Of a DNA stretch of 64,000 nucleotides, positions 23,716 to 36,353 are shown piece after piece; positions within the stretch are counted from its first letter, which is position 1; the number at the start of each line of letters is the position of its first letter. Source of the stretch: Petrosia ficiformis (Eukaryota > Porifera > Demospongiae > Haplosclerida > Petrosiidae); contig OX345636.1 of the NCBI GenBank assembly GCA_947044365.1, positions 59,027,537 to 59,091,536 of the forward strand. The letters are read 5' to 3'. The notes below the pieces were generated by a model. The model searched no databases. It was not told where the DNA came from and saw nothing but the letters and a program-made list of their open reading frames with translations. Made by a program: the position numbers and the translations under genes.

Positions 23716-26700
23716 CTCTGAAGTACATGTGTATGTATTAATTTACAGCCTATAAAGGAATTAGTCTCAATGTAAGTACTCTCTGTCTTTTACCATTTTG
23801 GTGGCATAATCCTTTCCAAATATATTGGATAAACACATCATGACATTCATGAAAAAAAATGACCTTAGTTTCCATGCGTGACTTAAAACTTTTAATAGAA
23901 GTTTATATTTCACTCCACCATATAAACCACAATGTGCATTATGTGTATGTAGTATCTTAATCCAGACATGTTTATATACACATAAAAACCAGTTATAAAT
24001 GTCTCGTTTTGGTGTATATGTGGGTAACATGTACAGTAGCCCTCAATAAAATGTTCACGTAGCATTGTTGTAGTACACAAGTAGTACTCTACACTCCATA
24101 AAACACTGAAAGAGCATATTATTATGCATACTACACTTAATAAAATAATGAACAGCAGTGACATTTGAGCTCCACCTTCTACTACTAACTAACTCTTTAC
24201 CTCTACATATATAACTCTCCCATTTTATATAACTAGAGTCTGTAACTTACATGTACTTTGGTGGAAAGAAGTGTTGTTAAGAAAGCTACACATGTATAGA
24301 TGTTAAATGTATATATGATGCACTATCAGCAGGAAGATAGCAAGGCTGATTCTTAAAAGTTTAGTAGTCTAAAGGGCAACACCCATACCTTTGCTTATAC
24401 CTGTGTAACTTCACATTTTACACAACACAGACTTCTAACTTCCTTAATTAGACAGGGGAGCTTCTAACAAAGTCATAGATACCAAATACATGTATATGTA
24501 CATGTATACATGCTTCGTTAGTCAGAGGAAAGCAACAAAGCGAGTGTTTGAAAGAGCAGTGGTCAGTGCCAACAGTCATGAGGCTAATGTGCTATGCGTT
24601 GTACATATATGTACATATTATAATTAAAATGTTGCCGTAATTAATATGGTGGAACATACTTAGTGCATACGTACTACAATAACACTGTGTGAACTATTTA
24701 TTGAGGGCTACTGTATACAAGAATGTGTACACATGTACGTGTCTAGTAATTACATGTAGTCTGATGGCATTGCCTCTTCACTGGTAGGAGGAATCTACTG
24801 TAAATTGGGAGGGTATCAAACCCGGAACAGAATGAAACTGAATGTGGAATGGAACAGAGCGGAACCGAACTGGAAGTTGATAACTATTATTATATGTTTG
24901 GTAATCGAATTTAATATGTATTATATCGTGCGCAATCGTACGTGTGTACATGTATACTGTACATGTACATGTACTTCTTAACTGCATGTATAATTGTTAC
25001 ATGTACATACATGTACAATAATACATGTTCATACTATACGTCATCTTCATACTATAGTACATAGTAGATGTACATGTATATACTGTGGTACTTCTACATG
25101 TACATGTACAACTACAGTATATAATCTGTACTTAAAATTAAAAATTTGTGATATTTGAATTAAACATTGGCCACACCCACCATTAATTAATTAAACGAAT
25201 GCCAAATCTGCAGACTCAGAGAAACCTAAAACTTTCTTGAAACATTTCTAAGATGTTCATGCATGTACTATTACTTGACTGTCTATTACTATCCCATGTC
25301 TGAGTTCACCTAACTAAACTACATGTTACATGCCTGGGTTTGGCAACAAAATTAAATACCACTTCCTCATAACAACCATACATACAGTGTAAGTAATAGA
25401 AAGAGTAAAGGCAAAACACAAAGAAGTGATACTTACATGTACGTATGTATGTATAGTTGTTATATGGAAGTGGAATTTAATATTGTTGCCAAAACAAGGT
25501 ACCATCCCCATCTTGTTCAAGTGCTTTTTCGGTTTTGATATATATCAGTGTTTATGAAAAGCTCATATGGCGCACCATTGACCCAAAGAGCTTCTTAATT
25601 ATTTAGCACTGTACAGTTCTCTCTTTGGGCCACATGGTGCAGTTAATTACATTGTCACTAACAGCTTTGTTAACTGGCTCAAGATGTTTCCAATGGCATA
25701 ACACTCTAACCATTGTTGAGCCCAAGCTTCAAACTTATCAAACCTCAGATTTAAAAAAAATTTTTTTTTATATATATAATATAATCACAATATAATAATT
25801 TTATTATTATTATCATGTATTGTCTACAATTATTTTCTTATCAGTAATTATTGTTCTGCACTGTGAGTGCATTCATTAAAATAGTAAGGCCCTTACTTAA
25901 TCCTTAGACAACTGTTATGGAATATACAACAGTGTACATGTATGTGACATTTGGTACCATACTGCATTCATGATCATGATATAGCATTCCAAGTGTCATG
26001 TTTGTCTTCAGCAGCAAATCCTTATAAATTAAAGAAAGTCATGACGATTATTTGAGCTGAAAATAGACTTAGACGGATTTTAATGGATATCCCCATTTGT
26101 TCAGCATTCATAAGAGCAGCACCACATTGATACTTGGGTTTTCATGCATTTGGGATATCTTCTTGAATGAACCATGTACATGTACACTCTGGATGTATAT
26201 ATATATGTACATGTAGATGGTGTGAGACTATCAGTACCATCAGGATAGGAAACAAAATGACTGATGTAATGCATTAATTATCCTCTATCCATTTTAGTAT
26301 ATTGTACATGTCACTACAATGTCTCCATAAGTTACATGTACTGTACAACCTCTTAAAAGCAGATGCACATGGTAAATTTGAAAATATTTTCAGTCACTAT
26401 TGATTTCATAGACATAGCCAGACCTTTAAGATTGGATGGGCCAGGCAAAGCATACATGTACCTGTACATGTAGATCGGCGCGCAAAGCATGCCGAAACAG
26501 TTTAGTGCTAATAAATTTTTGATGGGCATGGTCTACCGTTCGTGGCCAGGCAGACGAGTTCAGTTGAAACTACTTCAACTTAGGGATGGGCGATTATGAA
26601 AATATGAATCAATTATTATTATATGTGCAAGTATCACGATTATTGCCATTATTGGTTACCTTACATACAATATACATGTACAGTATATGCATGTACATGT

Positions 26701-27189
26701 ACATACTAGTGTATAGCTCCAATAATTAATCGAGGGCAAAAAGTTTCGTGATATATATTATATATTTTTAATTTCGTAAAACATTATTGGTTACAATTGT
26801 GGTTATACAAGCCACACCCACCTGATTTGAAAGTGTTATGATGGACAATGTTTCATTTGTATCTGGTTCTTATATATGAGCTTATCCAAACACTGATGTT
26901 CAATATATTGTATTATCAGTACCTGACATTATTAAGTTCACATACTATCACTGTACTTACAGTGTACTTTGTGAGTGAAGTACAATGTACTTCAAATGTA
27001 CTACACCATATTTGACATACAAATGTAATGGGAATTAACACACAACTACGATTACAGTACAAAGTATGTAGTACAAATATATATTATTATACATGTACCA
27101 CTTAGAAGTGCAGTTGACTATCACCTTATTAAAGTGTAGCTCCCATCATAGTATATAAAGTCAAGTACTATACATTTTGATAGTGTAAT

Positions 27190-27500
27190 ACTTGTAGTAT
27201 ACATGTATGTACATGTACATGTAGATACAGTAATGTACATTGTACATGTACATGATGTTATTGGAGATGTAGAAAGAAAGAAAGAAAGAAAGAAAGACAC
27301 CTGAGGCAAATGGAAAAATGAACATGAGAGTTGCCACATGTACGTGTACATGTACATGTAGTATGTATAATACTTGTACATGTACATAACAATAATGTTC
27401 ATGTACATTGTACATGTACATGTAGGTTGCATGTACATGTATTATACATTTACATGTACAATTGTACATACAAGTACGTGTACTGTAATTAATACACATG
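27190..27500. repeat. ACATGT-rich cluster with single CTTT-foldback arm
   Basis: Long runs of TACATG with an AAAG run and GACACCTGAGGCAAATGG at 27270-27318. The overlapping minus-strand open frames are not genes. Confidence 0.75.
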
Positions 27501-28858
27501 TACATGTGTACATACTATTATGTGTATACTGTACATGTACTTCTTCACTATAATTATTACACCTACATACGTGTACAATAATACATGTTAATACTATACA
27601 TGTACGTCATCTTCATACTATAGTACATATTAGATGTACATGTATATATACTATGGTACTTCTACATGTACATGTACAACTACAGTAAAACACAAAGAAG
27701 CGATATTTACATGTATGCATGTACATGTATGGTTGCTATATGGAAGTGGAATTTAATTTTGTTCCTAAAGCAAGGCACCATCCCAATCTTGTTCCTGTGC
27801 TTTTTTGGTTTATATATAATTTTATTATTATATCAGTGTTTCTGAAAAGGCACCATTGACCCAAAGAGCTTCTTAATTATTTAGCACTGTACAGTTCTCT
27901 CTTTGGGCCCACATGGTGCAGTTAATTATAATTACATTGTCACTAACAGCTATGTTAACTGGCTCAAGATGTTTCCAATGGCATAACACTCTAACCATTG
28001 TTGAGCCAATTTGGCCCAAGCTTCAAACTTATCAAACCTCAGATTTAAAAAAATGTTTTTATTATATATATAATATAATCACAATATAATAATTATTATT
28101 ATTGTCATGTATTGTCTATAATTATTTTCTTATCAGTAATTATTGTTCTGCACTGTGAGTGCATTCATTAAAATAGTAAGGCCCTTAATTAATCCTTAGA
28201 CAACTGTTATGGAATATACAACAGTGTACATGTATGTGACATTTGGTACCATACTGCATTCATGATCATGATGTAGCATTCCAAGTGTCATGTTTGTCTT
28301 CAGTAGCAAATCCTTATAAATTAAAGAAAGTCGTTACGATTATTTGAGCTGAAAATAGACTTAGACGGATTTTAATGGATATTCCCAATTGTTCAGCATT
28401 CATAAGGGGAGCACCACATTGATACTTCTGTTTTCATGCATTTGGGATATCTTCTTGAATGAACCATGTACATGTACACTCTGGATGTATATATATATAT
28501 ATGTACATGTAGATGGTGTGAGACTGTCAGTACCATCACGATAGGAGACAAAATGACTGATGTAATACATTAATTATCCTCTATCCATTTTAGTATATTG
28601 TACATGTCACTACAATGTCTCCATAAGTTACATGTACTGTACAACCTCTTAAAAGCAGATGCACATGGTAAATTTGAAAATATTTTCAGTCGCTATTGAT
28701 TTCATAGACGTAGCCAGACCTTTAGGATTGGATGGGCCAGGTAAAGCATAGATCGGCGAGCGAAGCATACTGAAACAAGTTAGCGTTGATAAATTCATAA
28801 TGGACATGGTCTATCGTTCGTGGCCAGGCAGACGAGTTGAGTTGAAACTACTTCAACT

Positions 28859-29162
28859 TAGGGATGGGCGATTATGAAAATAATTATGAATCAATTATTA
28901 TTATATGTGCAAGTATCACGATTATTGCCATTATTGGTTATCTTACATACAATGTACATGTATGTATGTAGATTCCATTGAACAATCAAATTGATACCTT
29001 TTATTAGTTTAGTAAACAGTGTTGAAAAACTGATTTAGATGTGATAGTACTGAAAACCTGAAGTTATGGCACAATAATCATTATTTTTTGTGACCACAAT
29101 ATGGCCAATATGATTATCACAGGAAATTTTCATCACGATTATCAAAATATTCCCCATCCCTA
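28859..29162. mobile_element. hAT MITE, 304 bp, target duplication CTTCAACT
   Basis: The ends are TAGGGATGGGCGATTATG and the inverse of TAGGGATGGGGAATATT. Perfect 8-bp duplication CTTCAACT at 28851-28858 and 29163-29170. A left-end-only copy of the same insertion lies at about 26578-26660, truncated on the right. Confidence 0.78.
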
Positions 29163-29539
29163 CTTCAACTGCATGACCCTAGTTGAATCTGCTGGTTCCA
29201 TCATCTTTAATACACATCTTCATAACTATATCCTTGAGAGCATTCAAACTCTCTGATGTTCTCTAAGTGAAAAAACGATATTTATCACACAATAATTATA
29301 GTAGCAATGTACCTTACACCACACCTACTAATTACATGATATATATTGCCTGAGCCACAGCCCAGGCTGGCCCTGTGCTAGCTACACCTATCCTTGCAGT
29401 GACTAACTCTCTAAAATAAGGACACCTTGCTATTATGTAAAGCAGTCAGAAATATACATGCCACAAATATTTTTTCTTAATTTATTGAAGGACAAAAAAA
29501 TTTAAACACAAAGCGAAAATCATCATCTGATCTTTCAAT

Positions 29540-30135
29540 ATGGTACCATTGGTGGCAGTCTATTGGAGAAAGAAGAGTAATCAAACATATACAGCAGTTT
29601 TCATCGCTACCTTGCTAACGAAAAGAATTTACCTTTTAGTATATATACTGAAGGACCTCGAATTTACAAGTTCTAGAGAGAGTTTAAAAGCAGCACGAAA
29701 GATGCTGAAGAAACAAGGCAAAGGAGATCGTCCCCAGGCAGTAATGTCTTTATCTAATGAGGATATTGTGGCAAACTGGTGCACGGGGCTGTTCGAATCC
29801 AGAACCTTTAATGCATGCTGTATGGTTTCTGGTATATTACCGCATGGGTATGCGAGGAAGGGATGAACCATAAAAATATTGTTTTGGAGACTTCACAATT
29901 CAGTCCACATCTGATGGAAGGAAATACATAGAATACACCAGTGAACAAGACACAAAAACAAGATCTTGAGAGCATGAATATGATCATCACACTTTCAAGC
30001 CCAAAATGTGGGCTACTCCTGAATGTCCCAAGAAGTGTCCTGTAATCATTTTTGAGCATTTTATCCAAGAACGACCAGAAAGTATATGCAAACCAATGTC
30101 TCCATTTTACTTGGCCATCAACGGACTACTATTGG
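29540..30135 (+). pseudogene. Crypton-type (DUF3504) tyrosine recombinase relic, copy 2
   Basis: Homologous to 11835-12444 throughout, with the same K-K-Q-G-K-G-D-R-P, M-G-M-R-G-R-D-E and P-F-Y-L-A-I-N motifs and a frame change near 29840. It has a stop after R-D-E-P that copy 1 lacks, and it reads through D-F-T-I-Q where copy 1 has a stop. Both share the stop in T-K-T-R-S. The relic was therefore already dead when the cassette duplicated and each copy decayed further on its own. Confidence 0.72.
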
Positions 30136-32039
30136 TTCCAAATGGTATACAGTGTAAGATAATGATTTTGGCCCTTTTTTGGTAAATGTATACAGACAAA
30201 ATAATGGAAATGTTGAAAGGGTGTCCTCCTTCCTTTGGATGGTTTAATTGAAGGGGAAAGTATGTACAGTACTATTTTTAGACTTGTATGAGTTTTCTGG
30301 GATCCAGTAAACCCACACATGTACATGTATTCAAGAGGGCATTTGAGAGAGTAGCTATAGTGTTTCTCTTCCTGAATGAATGTACATTCTGATAGTGACA
30401 TTACCCTTATGATAAGACACAAACAGACTGAATGTTATACATTAAACATCTTTCCTGATACAGTACATAGACTATTCATAAATAAATTAAGTCTACCATT
30501 CTATTGTAAGCATTACTAGTATACAGTGTTCTGAACAGGATTTTAGTATTTATGGTACATGGATTAATTTATTAAAAGATTTAGTAGGTGTGGCTAAGTT
30601 TCTTGAATCATGGCAAAAGTTAGTAGGAAAACGATGAGTAATAGTGATGTAGGCTTAATTCCAGAGCTGAAATGATGGACCAGGACCACCACTAAAAAGC
30701 CTAGTGAGAACATACCCTGCTAGTATATTGTCTAATATACATGTATCTGTATGTTACAAGCGAGAACACGCAATTAAGGAGGACAATTTTCAGTCCCAAT
30801 TGGCTTCTTGCCATCAGGAAAGTTTTGAAAGTGCTTATATGATGGTCCAGACAATTAGATACCTTATAAGGGCATTATTAAGTGTAGCTGCTGATTTTAT
30901 AATAGTGATGTGGTAGTTCATTACATTTGTTTATCACATCAGTTCAGTTTGACTAACTCCGTCTGTATCTATTCTGAAGGAGGAGAGCACATGCAACTCA
31001 AATTGACCTTAATATAAAATAGTTATGAATTAATTCAGATTATAGTAACACAAAGTGTGACTTGTATAATATACTATTTGTGATGTAATTTTCGAAAGAC
31101 ACATTTTCCCCAAAAATAATTATACAATAACATTTGTTATCAGGAAGAGCTAATATTAATCTTTTTAGATACTGAGTTTCATTAATTTCCAGTACAAATG
31201 GTGGACTTATGAGCTAATTATTAATTTGATCCAAATTATTTTGCAGGAAGTGTCCTTTTCCGAACATTAGATCACATGTTGTATGATAGTTATATTTCAT
31301 GTACATATATATTTTGTGGAACACACTTTTTCTACATAACATATACATGTAACTGCTCCGCACATGTATATACATGCTTTAATAATTCCTAAGAAGTTTT
31401 GTGATAATAACAATTAAACAATGATTACGATACCCTTCCGCCTACTCTTTGCAGCGAGGGTAACAACAGTACATAACCAGACTGTTTTTTGCCGTAGTGC
31501 TTGGAAGTCTGGAGACGAGACTAGCCACTATTGGAGACTGTGCCTCACTGCAGATAACATATAGATTGGAATATTTGTAATACACGTAGGTTGAGTGAAT
31601 CAGGTGACAATCACCTGATTATGACATCACTGATGATCATCAGGAATATTAGACAAATTTGGCAGACTTTTTTTCTCCATGGGGCATGGTAGTATGGGGA
31701 TAAGACTTTCTGTAAAAAATAGTCTCATATTAGAAGAACGCTGTGACATTGTTGGGCGAGCCTACATGATGGTGACAATACAACATGTGGTATTACTTAC
31801 ACAATTACATGTAAATAGAACATGTGGTATTACTTACAGCACATACAACATGTACATTTAGAGCGATTTCAGTAGCAACTTTCTAGTGTTGGACTCACTC
31901 AGGCTCATTCCAATTATTTGTACTTGTAACCCCATCATGACAACAGTTACAAGTATTACCACATGTTTTATGAACATGTATTAATGTGTATTAGTGATCA
32001 TATGATTATAAATATACATTTATATGTCTAAGTAAACTA

Positions 32040-32160
32040 TGAATGTAGTACATGTAGCATTGTACATGTACATGTATGTTTGATAACTATATTACATGTA
32101 CATACATGTTAATACTATAGTGCATACATGTATTATATATTCAGTACATGTACATACTAT
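32040..32160. repeat. ACATGT-rich cluster
   Basis: Several TACATG runs within otherwise unremarkable AT-rich sequence. Confidence 0.7.
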
Positions 32161-32269
32161 GGTAATGTTATAATATATAAATTGTTTTATACTTATATAT
32201 TCTGCTTTTTATGTTCCTGTTCAAATTACATGTAATATAAGTAATCAGTAACAATTAATAATTGCTTAA

Positions 32270-32911
32270 GGTGGCGGTACGGCGGAAGCAAGAAACCATA
32301 CAATTGCCCGTTAATTATATTCATACTTTATTCATGATATTCATTTTGTGGTTGCAGTACAATACTTGCGCATGCAGAACTGCGTTAAATATACATTCCT
32401 GTGGTATTATCTCTGCTATAATGAATCAAAGTCAGTGGGTTGTACTGAGGTACATTTTTCTCAGCTCTAATAATCGGTACAGCTCTGAAATTTTGAACAA
32501 ACGTTTGTTACACGTGTACCTACAAAACAACGAAGCAATTTTTTCAATAGCGAAGCACTTTGTCGAGAAATTTGTCGAAGAAGGATGATGATATACAACC
32601 CCTGTGGTACAGAAACAGATATAAGGAAAAGGTCTTCGTTGTTTTTTAGACTAGGATGTATTCACTTTGCACAGTAAGTGTCCAGTCTTTGTCTTGTGTG
32701 TTTATGGAGAAAAATGTACCTTTGTGGCTGGTTCTGCTGACGATCATAACTCATGAATACAACATACAAAATACTTCAAATTTTCACTGATAATAAACTT
32801 CAATAAAATAATATTGTGTTGCAAATATGAAAATGATTTAAGAAATTGTAACAATGAAAAAAACAAAAAAACTTTTGCTATGAATATCATAAACGTCACC
32901 ATACCGCCACC
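32270..32911. mobile_element. TTAA-flanked TIR element with GGTGGCGGTA ends
   Basis: The ends are GGTGGCGGTACGG and CCATACCGCCACC (one mismatch in 13), each bordered by TTAA (32266-32269 and 32912-32915). A TTAA target fits piggyBac or Kolobok; the GG start fits Kolobok-like ends better, but this is a guess. The 108-codon open frame at 32262-32588 starts across the border and has no recognised domain. Confidence 0.65.
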
Positions 32912-33954
32912 TTAAGGTAAGAATATTGAAAGAATACTTCAGTTTCATTAAAGATCTGTGTACCTAGACTACAGTTGCATGCACTTTGTAAATTTGGGGT
33001 GGGACTGTAGCCTCCCTGTTTTCTTCTCTTGTCCATAGGAATACATTTTTTCTCTGTATATGACTATATTGATTTTCTTTATTATTACTATGAAAATCAA
33101 AACATGTGAAACAGTTTATAAAAGTATCAAACATAATGTCAATTGAAATGTATTGATGGCCATTTTTTGCAAGCCATCCTACATACATGTACAGTACATG
33201 TAGATGGTAGTACCATTATTACTGTAGTGTGTACATTTACATGTACTACATGTGGATGTATTATAGTAATATAAGTACTAATATGTATGTATGTATATTA
33301 TACATACAGTATGAACATGTACAGTAGTCCTCAATAATAAGTTCACATAGCATTGTTGTAGTACACAAGTAGTACTCTACACTCCATGAAACACAGAAAG
33401 AGCATATTATTATGCATACTACACTTAATAAAATAATGAACAGCAGTGACATTTGAGCTCCACCTTCTACTACTAACTAACTAAAGGGCAACACCCACAC
33501 CTTTGCTTATACCTGTATAACTTCACATTTTACACAACACAGACTTCTAACTTCCTTAATTAGACAGGGGAGCTTCTAACAAAGTCGTAGATACCAAATA
33601 CATGTACCTGTACATGTACATGTACATGCTTCGTTAGTCAGAGGAAAGCAACAAAGCGAGTGTTTGAAATAGCAGTGGTCAGTGCCAACAGCCATGAGGC
33701 TAATGTGCTATGTGTTGTACATATATGTACATATTAAAATTAAAATGTTGCTGTAATTAACATGGTGGAACATACTTAGTACATACATGTACGTACTACA
33801 ATAACACTGTGTGAACTTTTTATTGAGGGCTACTATATACAAGAATGTGTACACATATATGTGTCTAGTAATTACATGTAGTCTGATGGCATTGCCTCTT
33901 CACTGGTAGGAGGAAGGGTCTGGGACATGCATGTACATGTACATTAGCGGACAC

Positions 33955-34100
33955 CTCCCAATAGCGGACACCTCTCTAAGACAGACACTTTCTTGCAGTC
34001 CCAAACACACTTCCATAGATGCCCATAGATTGGAACCCTCTAAAATACGGACACCTCGCTATTCCGTATACTGGACACATATCACGCCCGCATTGATATT
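33955..34100. repeat. GCGGACACC-type dispersed repeat
   Basis: AGCGGACACCTC is repeated, followed by CTCTAAAATACGGACACCTC. Diverged relatives (CTCTAAAATAAGGACACCTTG) occur at 607-640, 11704-11735 and 29407-29440, and a weaker one at 4370-4400. Confidence 0.6.
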
Positions 34101-34173
34101 ATAAGATACGAAAACCACTCTATATTGCCATTTAATTTCCTTAATAAGCATGAGCAAAATGCAACAGTTCATG

Positions 34174-34337
34174 CAGGGGTGTGGAAATAGTGAGCCAATT
34201 GCCAGACATTCTGGCTTGTTTTCACTACTCTTGTCCTGCTCCCCATGTACTTTGTATACAGTTCAGTTTTAATTTACCGGACATTCACTAGATTAATCGG
34301 ACAATGTCCTGCATGACTGGGTGTTTCCACACCCCTG
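34174..34337. mobile_element. hAT MITE, 164 bp, target duplication AGTTCATG
   Basis: The inverted ends CAGGGGTGTGGAAA and TTTCCACACCCCTG match exactly over 14 nt. Perfect 8-bp duplication AGTTCATG at 34166-34173 and 34338-34345. The paralogous site near 4530-4545 has the target once and no element. Confidence 0.88.
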
Positions 34338-34764
34338 AGTTCATGAGTTGGTTTTGGTTTTAGAGCAACAGGAACTCACAAAACTAGTACAACTAGTACA
34401 ACTAGTACAACTATACTCCAAAAATACTTTAGATGAAACACTTCCTTCAATTGCTCATTTAATAACATTTGGTATCAGGAAGAGCTATTATTAATCTTCT
34501 TAGATACTGAATTTCAGTACAAAATAGTAGACTTACGTATGAGCTATTAACATTAATTTGATCAAATTGTTTTACAGGAAAGTGTCCCTTTTCAAAATTA
34601 GGTCACATATTGCATGGTAGTTATATTTCATGTACATATATATACATGCTTTTTCTACATAAGCTATAACTATTCCTCTACATGTAATCACATATACACA
34701 TAGTCACACACATGCTTTTATTGCTTTAACAATTCCTAAGAAATTTTGGGATAATAATCAAATA

Positions 34765-35115
34765 TGGGTTCACTTACAATTACAATTGTAATTGAGGTCA
34801 ATTACAATTACAATTATGTAGTTGTAATTGTACTGTAATTGAAACATTTGTATTGAGGGTATTTTTAATCATAAGGACATTCGGCATTCTATACCAAATT
34901 ATTAAAATGTAATGGTTATTATACATGTAGACACTTTCATTTTAGAATTTATGCTACCGGCTTAGAGGTATTACTGTAATTATATTGTAATTGCATGCGA
35001 CTGTACATGTAATTGTAGTTGAATGTCACATAATTGTAATTGTAATTAACCAGTGGTAGCTACACTGACAATAATTGAAGCTGTAATTGTAATTGGCCTT
35101 TTGTAATTGAACCCA
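34765..35115. mobile_element. MITE with TGGGTTCA ends and ATTACAATT repeats, copy 2
   Basis: Same ends and interior as 5881-6240 with a few substitutions and small deletions, and in the same cassette position. Confidence 0.65.
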
Positions 35116-35623
35116 GACCTGGTACACATACATGTAGATGTACATGTACATAACCCCACTATTAATTAATTTATATTCACATGTCACCTGAAATAATTGG
35201 AACAGAGTGTTTGTATAAATGTAGCATTGTTAAGTAAATTCTTAGCTTGAGACACCTACTATTATTCCACTTTATATAAGAGAACAACTACATTTTGTAT
35301 TTAGTAATAACAACTATTGATCTTCCAGATAATAAATTCTATCATCTTTTATAATTAATAATGAAGATTTTAATAATAATCATTTGTTTCATGTAGATAT
35401 TCTCTTTTGTATACATTATACACATGTATCATGTACTTTTATATCTTCATTGTATCTAATTCAGATTATAAAGAGTATCACCATACCATTGTGTATACTT
35501 ACATAATCTTGTTTGAATTCTCATTAGTTTATATATTATAATTCAGTTACATTCCTCCCTATTTAATCAACATGATGTTAAATGTAGTATCCTATCAAGA
35601 CACTGAATTGTTTAATATAATTA

Positions 35624-35660
35624 ACCCGAGCGCGTAGGCGGAGGGTTATAGTAGTCTTCT

Positions 35661-35692
<32 letters not shown>

Positions 35693-36167
35693 TGTGTGTT
35701 ACCGCTTGATCTCCGCAACTGCAAGGTCTTAGTGTATTCTGAGCATATCTGCAGAATACTAGTATAGTGAAAGGTAAGAAATAAAAGTGATTTGTTCTGA
35801 ACTAGTCATGTAGCAGAGAAACAGCCGTGCAAATACTCGTCGATCTGTCGCCATCTTGAAATTTTATTGTTTTTGCTGATGTCAGCAGGAAACACTGAAC
35901 ACTAACTTTTGTCTCTTTGAAGTTTTGTTTCTTAGGCTTTGTCTATCGTCCTAACGAGTGTTTATACAGCTATTTGTGAAGTTTTGTCCAGAAATTCGCT
36001 AGTTCTCAAGAGATCTCATGGCCATGCTATCTCCATAATTTGCATATTCATGATGTACTACTGAATGGGGGTGTTCCTGGCTGTTGCAATAGGTTACTTA
36101 GGCAAAGTTGTTCTAAAGCCATGCTGTTTTTGCAAGCTAGCGAGGGTTCTGCACTTTAGTGCATTCA
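35624..36167. mobile_element. 544-bp insertion unique to cassette copy 3
   Basis: Copies 1 and 2 read through TATAATTATGATTAG. Here ACCCGAGCGCGTAGGCGG ... AGTGCATTCA is inserted with TTA on both sides (35621-35623 and 36168-36170). It contains a TG dinucleotide run (35662-35691). The start resembles, on the other strand, the ACCCTTCCGCCTACTC fragments at 20650 and 31430. I see no inverted ends, so the class is unknown. Confidence 0.65.
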
Positions 36168-36254
36168 TTATGATTAGTAATTGAGTCATGCATTTCTAAT
36201 ATGAATTGATTGTACAAATTCTAAAGAATTACTTTTATTATTTCTTTTACATAG

Positions 36255-36353
36255 TATGGACGGACACCTACTCATCAGGCTGCTATTAACAACAGTGTAG
36301 ATACACTATCTGCACTAATACGTCATGGATCAAAATTGGACACACAGGATAAT
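36255..36353 (+). CDS. ankyrin-repeat exon C (one complete 33-residue repeat)
   Basis: A 99-nt phase 0-0 exon with acceptor AG at 36253-36254 and donor GTTAGT at 36354. The translation starts Y-G-R-T-P-T-H-Q-A-A and continues V-D-T-L-S-A-L-I-R-H-G-S-K-L, again a full ankyrin repeat. It lies 15,003 nt after exon B in the same intronic surroundings. Relative to exon B the changed residues are 1, 3, 8, 11, 12, 17, 27, 31 and 32 of the exon. In standard ankyrin numbering five of these are positions 3, 5, 13, 14 and 33, the positions that line the target-binding face. Confidence 0.9.

Larger units (their letters stand above)
20340..26600. repeat. segmental duplication, cassette copy 2 (with ankyrin exon B)
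   Basis: Same order of blocks as copy 1. It lacks the TGGGTTCA MITE found at 5881-6240 and 34765-35115 and has extra sequence at 22545-23370. The block 25150-26580 is repeated once more at 27700-29160, so duplication also occurred inside the cassette. Confidence 0.85.
21351..36254 (+). other. 14.9-kb intron between ankyrin exons B and C
   Basis: No additional exon was seen. The intron repeats much of the previous one: 21680-22540 is nearly identical to 7440-8240, and 23380-25150 matches 8240-10100. It also holds a palindromic tandem repeat (22720-22880), two successive copies of the 10.1-11.5 kb block (25150-26580 and 27700-29160), a second Crypton relic (29540-30135), a block at 30150-30820, a TTAA-flanked element with GGTGGCGGTA ends (32270-32911), a fragment with repeated GCGGACACC sequence (33955-34100), a hAT MITE (34174-34337) and a 544-bp insertion (35624-36167). 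Confidence 0.7.

Noticed and set aside
32262..32588. 108-codon frame in the GGTGGCGGTA element
   Set aside because: It begins outside the element and crosses its border, with no recognisable domain.
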